Below are positions 13,876-25,143 of a stretch of 64,000 bases of DNA, in pieces. Source of the DNA: Epiperipatus broadwayi (lineage: Eukaryota; Onychophora; Udeonychophora; Euonychophora; Peripatidae). The notes below the pieces were generated by a model, which was not told the origin of the DNA, made no database searches, and saw only the letters and a program-made list of their open reading frames with translations. A program made the position numbers and the translations under genes. Location of the stretch: NCBI GenBank assembly GCA_028023455.1, contig JAQFVV010012508.1:987877-1051876 (forward strand), given 5' to 3'. Within the stretch, counting starts at the first letter, position 1; every line of letters starts with the position of its first letter.

Positions 13876-14598
13876 TCATATATAACTGTCTACATGAATT
13901 CCTATCATATCCATAAGTTGTATAACTACAAATAAATTATTTCCTATAAGCCTATATGATGTAAAACCTTGAATTTCCCCCACTACATTATTTTCTTCCA
14001 TCCATTTTGCAACTTTTCCAGCCACCATATATGAGAAAACTTTATATAAAACTGATATTATCGCTATCGGTCTATAATTGTTTAACTTTCTATGATCTTT
14101 ACCCTTTCCTTTAAATAATAATCTTATTCTTATAATACTCCAACTACCTGGAAAAACTCTCTTGTGTGCCATCTTATTAAAACATGATAATAGCTTTACT
14201 GTTGCGTTATACCCTAAATTCATTACCATCTCTGCAGCCCATCCATCTAAACCTCTTGTCTTTCCACTTTTCAATTTCTTCCCTGCCTCATTCAGTTCAC
14301 TTTGTATAAACCTAATATTCCCATTACTATATGCTTTCATGCTTTCTATCACTCTGTTCTTCACATCTAACATCTTTTCTATATCCATTACATATTTATG
14401 TAAGATTTTCTCTAATTTTTCTCTAGAGCTACAGTCTATTACCTCATTATCTAGTAATACTATCTCTCTTTCCTCTACATTTCTCCTTTTAAAGTAATTC
14501 CAAAATTTTTTACTCCCATCTCTTCCACTTTTATTAATATACTCCAACAATTTACTATTCAATTTCATTCTCTGTCTATAATTATCTATTTTAGCCAA
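13876..14598 (-). pseudogene. LINE reverse transcriptase, N-terminal half
   Basis: A 240-codon frame. After a helical linker it shows SGKTRGLDGWAAEMV (the usual GxDG block), then LLFKGKGKDHRKLNNYRPI and ISVLYKVFSYMVAGKV, and GEIQGFTSYRLIGNN, matching RT blocks 1-3 of APE-type LINEs. The frame ends before the catalytic motifs, which continue in other frames down to about 13460. The GF block reads QGFTS rather than QAGFR, a sign of decay. Confidence 0.85.
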
Positions 14599-14777
14599 CT
14601 TCTTCTTTTGTAAATACTTTTCACATTTAACAATAAAAGTTTTTCACTTTCTTTATTCTTAATAGCACACTTCTCTACATGCTTTTTTCCTCTCTTTTAT
14701 ACTTTTACTAACTCTCATTTTTTTATTTTTTTTATTCTTCTGAATATTCTCATCTAAACCCCTATTTTCAACTTTTT

Positions 14778-15110
14778 CTATTTCATCACACCAGTCCTTA
14801 TACTCACCCCCAACCACTCTTCCATGGTTTCTTCAACTTGTATTTTATACTCTTCCAACTTATTCTTATCATTCACTCTCCATCCACATCTTTCACTATT
14901 GTTTCTATTTTTATTTCTATTCTCCATCACATTACTAACCATTTCAATTACAAAGAAATTATGATCACTATTACATACTCTCTCTTCATTATCAAACACC
15001 TTAATTTTCCGTACTTTATTCATTCCCTCTTTCTCTACCAATATATAATCTATTGTGTGGAATATATTATTTCTAGATCATGTGTATTGCCAATCATAAA
15101 CATTTGATAA
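14778..15110 (-). pseudogene. LINE endonuclease C-terminal part
   Basis: Minus-strand translation gives a segment with IDYILVEKEG, then VRKIKVFDNEERVCN, then SDHNFFVIEM. The ID and SDH motifs are characteristic of the C-terminal half of exonuclease-endonuclease-phosphatase domains in LINEs, where the SDH histidine is catalytic. The IDYIL part lies in a different frame from the start at about 15041, so at least one frameshift is present. The enzyme would nick target DNA to prime reverse transcription. Confidence 0.75.
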
Positions 15111-15200
15111 ATTTTCAATGCTCAAATTCATTCTCTGACAACATTTTTTCAAATTTATTTTCAACAGTGTTGCCTTCTGCGATATATCAATGGTACACTA

Positions 15201-15543
15201 CATTCAAAAAGTAAACCATATTGAAAAGAAAATTATTTTTTCCTTATATTTTCATCTCCTTAACAAATAAACTTGAAAAAAAAAAACGTTTCATTAAAGG
15301 ACAATTTTAAATCTCCAGTAAGAATCATTTCCAACATAAAGAACAATAAGCCTGGCATTTAACACTGTTTATTATCAAACTCACTGCCTGCTTCCACGAA
15401 TGATAACATTAGTTTTCATTCTATTTTTCATATCCTTAAATCAATAAATATGTTAAGTTTTGCAAAGAACAGCAGTGGACTGAAAATTAATTTAATGCTC
15501 AAAAATAAAAAATAAAAAATATTAAAATTCGAAGTTGAGGTTT
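15201..15543. other. No gene recognised
   Basis: AT-rich sequence between the LINE and a SINE; contains only A-runs and short AAATAAAAAATA repeats. Confidence 0.5.
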
Positions 15544-15557
15544 AGGGCTTACAATAT

Positions 15558-15655
15558 ATTTTTTCCCCCATATGTCAAAGCGTCAGCCGGGAAGTCAATC
15601 TGGGACAACTGCTTGGAAGGCAGTTATGCTAACCTATAGGCCACCAACACCTGAC
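15558..15655 (-). mobile_element. tRNA-derived SINE (family E), diverged
   Basis: A minus-strand copy resembling the SINEs at 9598 and 23676 (GCGTCAGCCGGGAAG, CAACTGCTTGGAAGGCAG). It is flanked by an imperfect 14-bp duplication (15544-15557 and 15656-15669, two mismatches). The B box is damaged, so the copy is old. Confidence 0.75.
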
Positions 15656-15669
15656 AGGGCCTATAATAT

Positions 15670-17131
15670 TCATAATTTAAGATTTGAATTTGGATGTTTT
15701 TCAAATAGCTGAGGATTTCTACACAATTCTGGAATTATTTTTAGACAGCCAGTCAATATTCAACCCATTTGAAAATTGGTGAGCGAGGTGATTTCCTTTT
15801 AGATCTTTAAGGTAGAATTGATGAATATGTAGTAGATATATTTTGGATAGCAGATTACCATGGACACAAATAATAAAGGTGTAGGTAGAAAGGTGAAGAA
15901 GGATAGAAAACAACTTAAGAAAGAGTATGAGCATTTAAAGAGAGCAATAGTTCATCTGTAAAAATGAAAGTAAAAAATTCAAACAAATGCAAAGTATGAT
16001 ATGAGAAAAACTGAAATAATATACAGTAACAGGAGAATCACAAAAAACTTGGCTTGCAAGTGATTTTTTTTTATGTGTGTGTACATATGCACATTATATA
16101 TTTAGTTCTCAGTACAATACACAAAATTTAATAAACGAACAGAACACCCGCAATCTATTTAGAAGAAACCTCTATACATAAAAGGTGGAATCTTCTTTTA
16201 TCTATAGATGCTGCCTTGACAACAGATCATGGCCATTGTATTGGTTTATTAAGTTTTGGCCATTGTACTGCATATTAAAACTACTTCATTGTTGGTTAGT
16301 TGGGATTTATTAATATGTATTTAAATAATTGCATAAGCATAAAGAATGGTGATCATGTAATGTTTAGTGGTTTTAAACTACATGTCAAACAAATTCATTG
16401 AAGTTCTAATGGTGATCATTACTGCCTTCATAAAGTTCAAATTGCAGAGTATTCATTTTGAAGGTTAAGAAACCATCCATCAAATGTTTCCATAGTAACA
16501 AAGCCATTATATTGCAGAGTTATATATTAGGAAGTTTTAATATTAAGCAGTTTTATGCATATATACTCAGAAAAAATAGCCTTATTACTACAAGTAACCC
16601 TTCCAAGAACAAAACCTACACATAAAATATTTAGACCAAAATTATCTGTTCAAATAGTAGATATACATGTACATGCACAGAGAAAGAAAAATCACTAATA
16701 TCAGTAAAAAAGCCCAGTATTGAGGGAAATATACATGATTAACATAAAATTTAAAAAAAATATGGATGACATTTCTGAAGTAAGCATTCCATTTGCTTTA
16801 AATTCATATGAAAAGGAAAGTAAACAGTCCATTGTTAAGAGGATTTCAATAAATTGACTTTCTAAACAGTGATTTAAATAAAACAATGCTAATTTAAAGT
16901 TATATACTAATGGAAACAAAATGAAAGGATCGTGGAAGATGATAAATTATTAATGTTTTCATTTTGTCAAAAGAAAGCTTTGTGTTTTAAATTCACACAA
17001 GAAGAAAAGTCAACAGTTTCTGTTAACAAGTTTGAATACATTAACTTTATATCTGACTTCAATAGATCAGTGTTAATTTAAAGGTTCTATTTATACGCTT
17101 TTATAATTTTCATATATGAAAAACTGAAATG
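15670..17131. other. No gene recognised
   Basis: AT-rich sequence. A 71-codon and a 72-codon minus-strand frame (15719-15934, 16701-16919) show only hydrophobic low-complexity content. The segment TGCCTTGACAACAG at about 16212 resembles part of the family C foldbacks, as a short isolated match. Confidence 0.45.
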
Positions 17132-17139
17132 ATCTAGAA

Positions 17140-17589
17140 TGGGGTCTCCAAAATGGTCGATATAGACCCCCAGGAATCGATATGACACTGACAGCGCTTG
17201 ATTCGGACTCGAGGGTCCACAAAAAAAGTAAATTAAAAAGTTGGTTGATTTTATCATGCTAATTCCATCTTGACAAATCAGAGAGATAAGTTAGATATAG
17301 AATTCGATGGAGACTTAAGGCAGAAACTCACTAATATTGAATCAAACGCGGTTAATCTTGTCAAGAGTCACCAACCACATCTATAACATTAACAGTGTGA
17401 GTCAATTCTACTAACTTAATAAAAGTTATATTAGATATATGTAATCTAAAAAATAATAAACACTGTAAAATAAACAATCTATAATCACATTAGCGGGTTT
17501 TTTTGTTCGTCGCATTATAATTATGTAATAGCAAAGTAGAAGGGGTTAAAAAAACTTGAGAAATTCTTGAAGGAGGTGGGGCACTCCCA
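17140..17589. mobile_element. Candidate hAT-type MITE
   Basis: The 450-bp segment starts TGGGGTCTCCAAAATGG and ends GGGGCACTCCCA, an imperfect inverted terminus. It is flanked by ATCTAGAA (17132-17139) and ATCTAGAT (17590-17597), an 8-bp duplication with one mismatch, the size made by hAT transposases. Inside the right end GGGGTTAAAAAAACTTGAGAA resembles the common hAT end pattern. No transposase is present. Confidence 0.45.
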
Positions 17590-17633
17590 ATCTAGATTGA
17601 TATTTGTGATATTTTATATTAAAAGAGTTATTT

Positions 17634-17943
17634 TAAGCCAATAATCATCACATGACCACCACCTCTTATGCTTGTGTATAACTGTTGTTAAAACAAGTAA
17701 AAACTCACTACATATATGGAGACAAAAGGTGGTTGCTGGAGGGTTGCATTAGATCCTAAGATCTAGGTGCAGTACTCTCAGATCCAAGGCTCCTCACTGA
17801 CGAAGGCCATAAGCCAAAAACTAGTCTGGGGATATTGGATGAGTAGGCATAGATGCGGATTTTATGCACAAGCCTTCTGGCATCCATTGATTACTCTAGC
17901 TTGCTGTGTGTGTCAATATATATAGTGAGTTTTGCCTGTTTTA
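17634..17943. mobile_element. Family A foldback copy with perfect 13-bp TSD
   Basis: The perfect duplication AAAAGAGTTATTT at 17621-17633 and 17944-17956 brackets a minus-strand piece of family A (17634-17716) joined head to head to a plus-strand piece (17717-17943). The outer ends are the same two termini found at 34361-34617 and 40539-41117. The TSD length indicates retrotransposition-type integration. Confidence 0.85.
17782..17840 (+). ncRNA. Hammerhead motif, family A, core mutated
   Basis: CTGACGA, stem II GGC/GCC, and stem I ATCCAA/TTGGAT plus CCTCA/TGGGG are all intact, but GAAA reads AAAA. Loss of the G12 base of the catalytic core should abolish cleavage. Confidence 0.7.
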
Positions 17944-18299
17944 AAAAGAGTTATTTCATATTTATATAATCTAGCTATAAACACAAATTGTAAACAGCTA
18001 TATCTAATAAATTTTTATTTATTTCTGTTGCTGGTCCTTTCTGGTTAAATGACCCGGAACTACTTATAGAAGCAAAATCTTAATGCTGGCATAGGTATTC
18101 ATCCCATTGCATTTATAAAAAAATAATCCAACAAGTTTGTGATTCCATTTAAAAATAGATAGGAACAGACATGCATGCATACATCACCAATATCAATCTA
18201 AGTCATTTTATTTTTCAAATATATAAAAATGTAAGTATATGTACAATAAAATAATGATTAAATAAATTTCAAGCCAGATATAAACAATCTTACGCCTAT

Positions 18300-18485
18300 A
18301 TATTGTAACGATCTGGAGAATAACACTTAACGTGATCTGCACTACAAGGCGCCATCTAGGCATTTGAACCTAGAAAAGTTTATAAAGTAGGCAGATACGT
18401 AAGTAAAAAAAAAAAAAATTTTATTTTATTTATATATTTTGATATCCGGTCGTTAGCCCATGTCACTAGCTCAGTGGAATAGCAG
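18300..18485 (-). repeat. Split tRNA-like sequence, possible SINE
   Basis: On the minus strand TTCCACTGAGCTAGTG resembles a tRNA D-arm (A box) and CTAGGTTCAAATGCCTAG a T-arm (B box). They are separated by a long T/A-rich stretch, so if tRNA-derived the sequence is interrupted. No other copy was seen. Confidence 0.35.
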
Positions 18486-18489
18486 AGAT

Positions 18490-20890
18490 TAAATAATATA
18501 ATCTAAGAGTATATAAAAAAAGAATAAAATAAGCCACTGCCAGTAATTAGCATACAAACATTTATTTATGCACATATATATAAGATTGAAAATTGTTTTA
18601 GTATCAGTTTACATTTTAACATTTAACATTATTTTTAACTTTACTTCAGATTTTAATTTACATTTTAATTTCTATTATATTATAAGTTTACATTTTAATT
18701 AAGTTTGCACAGATGGAATTATAAAAATTTGTTTTAATAATGTTGAGTATAGATCGGTTACATAGATTACACAGTTAAAAACATTTCAAAATAAACATAA
18801 ACGATCAAAATATAAAATCATTGATACTGACAATTGCAGAGGGAAATTTATAAGTAGCCCAATAGTATTCACCATAAGATACTTGCATTGTCACCAATAA
18901 CTTAAAAGACATCCGAATAAATACATTTTAGATACTCACCGTAAGGTATCATTATTTATCGAATGTCTATATATTTTGATCAAATATGAAAACCCAAAAC
19001 ATACTTAACTGATAACCAATCCATGCAAGCGTCTATAAACAACTTAAATTTAATGCATTTTTATTTAGTGTCGAGTATGAATAGACTACATAGATTTGCA
19101 TTTGAAAATAAAACATTCTATCCCTATTTAACCTTAGGCTAAAGGTTCACAGCCAAAACTGGCATCAATTTATCTAATATATCAATGCATTCAATGTAAT
19201 ATGAAATACGGCAGCACCAAAAAGTTAAGAGAAGAAATTGCCTCTCGTCAAATAGGAATATTACATCTATCTGACAAGAAGAGCAATAATAAAAAAAAAA
19301 ACTCCATAGAAAGGAACTGCGTTCTTCGTCTTATAATTCCTTCCATAGGCAAATGGGTGAGTGCGGCATATGAAACAATTCTGCCCATAGCGAATCTGAT
19401 ATTACATCTACTAATCACACCAATATATCCCATCCATTGACCCAATTCAACTACAACACAAATAACCTAAGATTACCCTCCCCTAATATAACTTTACAAA
19501 TCTATACAGCCATTCACACCCGACTTAAGTTTAACATTTATATAATTAATTTAACGAAAAACAAAAATCATGATAAAACTTAAAGAACAAAAAATAAATA
19601 AATAAATGGAAATGATTTTACAAGAAACACATCAAATAAAATTATAACTAATTAATAAATATTTTAGTTTGGTCAGATAGGATTCTATTGCAGTATTTAC
19701 CAAAAAGTTTTAAAATTTAGAGTTCTTATTGTTCAAATGAATATAAAGTTCTTACGATTTTTTAAAACGTCCAATTTTATCCATTGCTTGCCATGAACGT
19801 GAATTCCCACGCCGTCCTAAGATTGGTATTCTGTTGGCTGATTTATTTATTCATCCAGAGGTTTTTGCTTTATCTGGTCCTCAATGTAGAAAACGATAGT
19901 TCATTTCTCCTTCTTTCTTAGCAGAACTGAAGGGATTGAAGATTGCATCTTTTCAATCCCTTCTCCTTCACCTCCACACTAACACATATCTGTCACATCT
20001 CTCAATAATAATCAACCAATAATTTTCAAACTTGTCCTTTTATATTAATTTTGTGGATTGAATTGATATTATGTCATCGATGTGATGGTCCTTTCGCTGA
20101 GATCCGATTCCATTGTTGTTCTCTCCTATCTGACCGCTGTTTATACATATAAATGCCCAAGGCTAGTTTACTAATTAAAATAATCATTTTCATTTTCTGA
20201 TTACTTAATGTGTTTTCCAAAATTAAAGATATATTTTTATCTCTAAATCTTTTTAAGATTTAGTTTTAAAATACTTTTTCTTTAATAAAGTTTTATTTTA
20301 ATAATTTTTCATCTGCGCGATTTTATATATATATACGAGTTTAAGATTTTCAATTTTTATGTCTAACAAAAAAAAAAAAAAAGAAGTTTTTAAATGCGAA
20401 CTTTTTATTTTAACTTTATGTTTAATAATAAAAAACAATGTAACGACGTCTGTGCTTGTTACAATATATACACACACACATTAAAAAACAAATAATAAGT
20501 TAATTATTAATCAGCTTATAATTAGGAGCTAAAATTATTACTCACTTAATAAATTAATAAATAACAAAGGGATTGATTGTAGGGATACATAAATAATCAT
20601 GTAATGGATATAAATTATTTGGTCAATTTTGATATTATAAAATTATAAAGTACAAAAATAAGTTATTTAAAGACGTGGATAACATATTAATAAAATAATG
20701 TAATTGAAATGGATGAATATATGCGTTTTATGTGTGTGTGTGTATGTGAACGTGTGTACATTAATATCTGGGTACATATTATATGTATATAATTTTAAAA
20801 AACTGTCATTTCAGCCTGCTGACTCAAGAGAAAGGTAAATTAATTTCTATTAAAATTTTGTTATACACATATTATTTTAATATAAATATT
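18490..20890. other. No gene recognised; short complex segments at 19200-19445 and 19770-20130
   Basis: Mostly AT-rich. Segment 19200-19445 is open on both strands (65 and 79 codons), has a damaged repeat (ATATTACATCTA twice) and no recognisable motif. Segment 19770-20130 is pyrimidine-rich and less AT-rich (CTTCTCCTTCACCTCCACAC) and could hold an exon or promoter of an unseen gene, but nothing identifies it. A TGTGTGTGTGT patch is at 20735. Confidence 0.4.
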
Positions 20891-20954
20891 ATTTTAAGAT
20901 AAATGCTGGCTTTGGCTTTGTACTTTTAGATCTAGTGTTTGAGGCTACCTTGGT

Positions 20955-20998
20955 GCCTCACTGAGGAGTGCCAAAGCATGAAACCATTGGTCTGAGGC
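20955..20998 (+). ncRNA. Hammerhead ribozyme motif, family D copy 1
   Basis: Stem I GCCTCA (20955-20960) pairs perfectly with TGAGGC (20993-20998), with a further CCTT/AAGG pairing outside. Core CTGAGGA (20961-20967), stem II GTGC/GCAT with loop CAAA, GAAA (20980-20983), stem III ACC/GGT with loop ATT, and GTC with cleavage after C20992. All core positions that I can assess are present. Confidence 0.8.
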
Positions 20999-21811
20999 TA
21001 AGGAGTGGTTTTCAAGAAAGAGATTTTTAAATGCTTTGTTTAGCTAGCATTTATCAATAAAGCTGGTTAGAGCAAATTAGCAGAGCTCTTTATTTTTTAT
21101 TTTAATATATCTTAAATCTAAATGTTTTCTTATTTGCTTTTAAAATGAGATTATTTCATTGACTTGTTTGAACATTTATATTATATTGCTTTAAATCAAT
21201 AATATTTAATTTATATTCATAAGTAGAATTATATATTTGTTTAATTATTTTTAAAAATACACTGGATAAAAATTATCCCAACATTATGGTCAAATCATTC
21301 CTATAATTAATTCAGGATCACTTGACAGAGAGGTCACTAAGTGAGCTACATAAATAATTAATTTAAAGATAGCAACTAATTTGCAATGAGTGCTTATGGT
21401 TAGATTATATTTATATGAGATGAACAAGGTACCAATCTACTCCGTTATCTATATTCCAGTTTCTCTTTAAATGTTTCTTTAAAACACTGCTTTCATGTCA
21501 TGAAATATTACTAGGATGACTATTCAATCAATTGAACATTCTTTGGATTTGGAAAAGAGATTTATCATAACACTATATAATTTATAAATTCAAGATGGAA
21601 ATCTAAAACTATTTATTACTTTTTATTGATGTCTTTTTTGTGAACTTTTAGTATTATTTATAGTCAAAATAAGAGTCATAGATCACATGACTCAATTCTC
21701 TTAAGCTTGTAAGTTATAAACAATGAGGATTGCCAATTCCTCAACAAACTTTGTGATAAATGCTTAATCAGAGAAAGCATTTAAAATATCTCTGTCAGAA
21801 CCCCCCCCCCA

Positions 21812-21854
21812 ACCTCTGACCATGGTTTCATGCTTTGGCACACCTCAGAGAGGT
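21812..21854 (-). ncRNA. Hammerhead ribozyme motif, family D copy 2
   Basis: On the minus strand stem I is ACCTCT paired with AGAGGT, a perfect stem whose sequence differs from copy 1 at both strands. Core CTGAGGT (21842-21848) differs from CTGANGA at the last position (A9 to U). Stem II is identical to copy 1, GAAA is present, stem III is the perfect palindrome ACCATGGT, and cleavage would follow GTC at 21818. Confidence 0.7.
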
Positions 21855-22077
21855 GCTAGAATAGCTTCAGACACTAGATCTAAAAATACCAACCCAAAGC
21901 CATCATTTATCTAAAAGTTATCTATTGAGTGAAAAATCTGAAATTTTCAGACACCTACATGTCTTCAATCCCAGCTATCCAACTCAAATAGCTATATGGG
22001 GCTGAGAGATCTTCAGCCATACCTTATATTAGTAGTCTTAGCAATATAACATCGCATAAGACTTGGGGCAGAGACTA

Positions 22078-22138
22078 TAAATAGTCAAAATAAGAGTCAT
22101 AGATTACATGACTCAATTATCTTAAGCTTGTAAGATTT
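22078..22138 (-). repeat. Family D tail fragment
   Basis: AAATAGTCAAAATAAGAGTC and the following TCTTAAGCTTGTAAG block match the tails at 21661 and 25144. Only the tail is present. Confidence 0.8.
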
Positions 22139-23659
22139 GTCTTTTCAATTTCTTCTTTGGCTTTAGACAATGGGAGTGGGTGTGGGAGAGAAAGGGAAAA
22201 ATACTGTCAATTTTAAGTTTTTATGGTTTCTTTTGATTTCTCATCATTGCAATATTCTCTACTATTGACTTACAAGATTAATTGATATATACTTTCAAAC
22301 AGCCTCCTTTAGTATTTGTGACAAATTTGTTTGGAAATTTTTATCCATATTTGTCTTTAAAATTTTTAAACATCTTTCTTATTTACTTTTTAAAAAGTGA
22401 GGTGAGGGGATACGGCCAATCGTAGAACAATTTTGATGAAAACAATACTTGTCAGCTACATTTAATACAAATGACAACTTAAACCAACAATCAAACAACA
22501 AAACAACAATAAATTAATAAAAAAAAAGCTTTTCGTTTTGAGCCAAAAAATGTATTACCAATGTGTATGGTCAATGCAAAGTTGCTCTAATCTACTTCCC
22601 TACCATCTTTATTTCTCCATTATAGATGACTTGAGGTCTCTAAATGAAGAATGTAAGGAGGTTTGTTTTTAACATTTTTTAAATTAAAAACTAAAAAAAA
22701 TAATAAAACAATTTAAATGAACACTTCCAAGTCTAATGTTTCCAGCTGTTTTTCAAATAAAAACATTTTAACAATGAAGTTTATTTTTAAATAAATTTCT
22801 AACAAGTTTTTTAAAAAAGTATTTATTATAACACATATCAGCAGGAAAATTATCACTTTTATCTTTTAGTTTTCGGTTATATATTTTTTTAACTCTTTGA
22901 TGCTACAGATACTCTGTTTCAAAGAAACAAAGAGAAATTGGAATGTATATAGCTGAGTAGAAAACTATACATGTATATGTAAACCATTACACACATCGAT
23001 CATAATCATTTCATTTTTCACATATATATAATGATGCAAATACATCGACAATAAAAGTAAAATAATTAAATATTTTCAATTCAAAACAATTGTGAGCCTC
23101 TAATTGTAATGCTGATTAATAATTAAACTGTTAAACTACTTTAATAGCCAGCTTACGCACACGTATGTAAAAGGATATTAGTCTATAGATCTATATGAAC
23201 ATACATTTATAATGCAGTGAATATCCATTTCAGCTATGTATTATTTATTGGTTCTCCGTAACTTTGAAAACTTTTTACTTCGTAACTTGATAATGTAAGA
23301 ATCAAGTGAATAATCTTATGATATAATACTCTAGCATATTTATTTCTGTATTCCTTTAATTAATCTATTTATTATATTAATAATTATTGCTTTAATCTTT
23401 CTTTAAATATGAAGTTACATATATGTTTGATTTGTACTTTTGTTCACATATGCATTGGAATTTTTTATTTATATAAAATTAAGCAACAGATGATGATATC
23501 AGAAATATAAGTATCTATATGGATTCTATATACTTCTTTTACAATTATACCAATGGTATCCAATGTTAAAAATTATATTTTATAATGATGATTCAGTAAC
23601 AATGCTAGAAATTACCCTTCACATCCCCTCACACAGAGAAAATAATAGACAAAAATATT
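22139..23659. other. No gene recognised
   Basis: AT-rich sequence. A slightly G-rich patch (22150-22200, 22400-22430) is not recognisable. Confidence 0.5.
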
Positions 23660-23675
23660 TATATTGAACTCTTTT

Positions 23676-23779
23676 TTCTCTCTCATGTGTCATAGCATCA
23701 GCTGGGAAGCGAACCCGCTAACCCGAGATAACTGCTTGTAAAGCAGCCGTCGCTGACCTCTCGACCACCAATGCTTGAC
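23676..23779 (-). mobile_element. tRNA-derived SINE (family E), youngest-looking copy
   Basis: A 104-bp minus-strand element with a perfect 16-bp duplication, TATATTGAACTCTTTT at 23660-23675 and 23780-23795. Reverse complement: GGTGGTCGAGAGGTCAGC (A-box region), an anticodon-like arm CTGC-TTTACAA-GCAG, then GCGGGTTCGCTTCCC (B box). The 7-nt loop TTTACAA would present UAC, so a valine tRNA origin is the best guess. The long, exact TSD implies recent insertion. Confidence 0.9.
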
Positions 23780-23806
23780 TATATTGAACTCTTTTGTTTA
23801 CTAATT

Positions 23807-24031
23807 GAACTAAAAACCAAGAAAATAATTGTTTCTTCAACCACAATTGGAGTTTTTATGATTTGAAATAAAACTGGGGGGGGGGGGGGTTTGTCCAGAA
23901 GTTAATTAAATCAAATCTTAATAGGTATAAACTTAATTAATTTCTGGACTTATCCACACTTTTATTTCAAGTTAAATATAAAAATTCCTATTGTAGTTGA
24001 AAAACCAATTATTTTCTTAGTTTTTAGTTTG
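23807..24031. repeat. Foldback with a 14-G tract
   Basis: Inverted arms (AACTAAAAACCAAGAAAATA... at 23807 and its complement ending near 24031) surround a centre containing 14 consecutive G (23876-23889) and the palindrome TTAATTAA. The counterpart of the G tract on the right arm is only CCACAC, so the tract has expanded on one side. Confidence 0.75.
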
Positions 24032-24750
24032 CATAGTATATAAGAGTGCTCATTATAAATATTTTTTATACCTATTACTTCATTTTTAGCATTAAGATTG
24101 TAATCAAAAATTTGGTTTTATTTCAATTTTAAATGATGTTAAAATACCTTTTAAGATTGAAAATAAAATCATAAGCATTAAATCAATCTTTTACAATATA
24201 GCATCTTCCCAACTGCTCTGCGTGTAAGAAACTAAGTACGCTATCTTAAATTATTTTTATGTCATACTGTATTGCCAATGATTTATAAGAAATGTACAAA
24301 TTTGAACCAACATATTAAGTCTCGATTTTAGAAGTTTATTCTAACTCAATAAAAATATTTAACTGAAACAAACCACCTAACAATATATATATACCGCCCT
24401 CTCATGTGCATTACTGAAAACTTTTTAAATTTTTTAACAACTTTTTTTTTTAATTTGATATCATTCCCTACTCTGGACTTAAGAAACTGAGTAAGCAATC
24501 TATAAATATTATAGTGTAATTTTGCATTGCCAGTGATTTATATCAAATGTATCAAATTTCAATAGACTCTATTGATTATAAATATAATAAACCCTTATTA
24601 TAAAGTTTTATTCTAATTTAAATAAAACTGTTTACAAATAAAAATTGTAACTTAAAAAGCATTTTAAAAGCTGTTTGCTTGGCAATGATCCATCTGATTA
24701 CTATATTCTGTGCATATATTATTTAAGCATTGTTATTATTTGCATAATAA
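24032..24750. other. No gene recognised
   Basis: AT-rich sequence with two loosely similar halves: GTGTAAGAAACTAAGTACGC at 24221 and CTTAAGAAACTGAGTAAGCA at 24478, each followed by similar words, suggesting an old 260-bp tandem duplication. No coding sequence. Confidence 0.45.
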
Positions 24751-24751
24751 A

Positions 24752-24925
24752 AACCCAGAAAGACCAAGAAAGAGACCACATGTGAGATGGATGGATGAAA
24801 TAAGAAAGTGTGCAGGGGTAATGTGGAGAAGAGAAGGTAATGATCAGAAAAGACGGACTGAACTTGGGAAGACCTTCATCCTCCTGTGGATTGATAATGG
24901 TTGATGATGATAATTATTTACATAA
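24752..24925 (+). pseudogene. RTE-type LINE, 3' end copy
   Basis: Encodes RPRKRPHVRWMDEIRKCAG then a frame to ELGKTFILLWIDNG, followed by TTGATGATGATAAT. This is the conserved C-terminus of the RTE-like reverse transcriptase family seen at 33655, 38815, 47985 and 55420, with the GAT-type simple repeat that terminates RTE elements. The copy is 5'-truncated; upstream RT is absent. Confidence 0.85.
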
Positions 24926-25143
24926 TAATCCCATTATACAAAATGGCTGCACAACATGGACTTTGCATATATTATTTTAAAATATGTTGTTTTATTATAT
25001 AAATCACTGGCCCAATATGAGAATTAATCATTGTTACTCAATATATTATAATATTATAGTCTATTTGTGATAACGATGATTCGATGAAATTATAATTTGT
25101 GCCAAATAGCCATCCAAAAAATATCAACAGTTAGATGTTAAAT

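Larger units (their letters stand above)
12264..15200 (-). mobile_element. Non-LTR retrotransposon (LINE L-a), best copy, degenerate
   Basis: Read on the minus strand from about 15200 to 12264, the order is apurinic-type endonuclease (IDYIL and SDH motifs), reverse transcriptase (fingers/palm, FVDD), thumb, a CCHC zinc knuckle (CKLCKEG...RHLLIRCKC near 12570-12660), then a 3' UTR ending in GTGCATCACATCACATCA-type repeats. Endonuclease, RT and zinc-knuckle order is that of APE-type LINEs; I cannot fix the clade. Frameshifts and stops break it into several frames, and the 5' end is missing. Related 3' ends lie at 35920, 37533 and 41745. Confidence 0.85.
20898..21925. mobile_element. Family D hammerhead repeat, inverted pair
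   Basis: Two family D copies face each other: 20898-21070 (plus) and about 21661-21925 (minus). The outer ends are complementary (AAATGCTGGCTTTGG... versus ...CCAAAGCCATCATTTAT), and each arm carries a hammerhead motif. The minus copy adds a run of ten C and a tail with TCACATGA (21683-21690). About 600 bp of unrelated AT-rich sequence separates the arms. No protein is encoded. Confidence 0.8.

Noticed and set aside
14162-14497. Plus-strand 111-codon frame
   Set aside because: Antisense shadow of the LINE reverse transcriptase on the minus strand.
18300-18485. Functional tRNA gene
   Set aside because: The A-box-like and B-box-like parts are separated by over 100 bp of T/A-rich DNA and no acceptor stem forms.
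22000-22030. CTGAAGA on the minus strand considered as a hammerhead core
   Set aside because: It is part of a simple CTGAGAGATCTTCAG palindrome, with no GAAA downstream.
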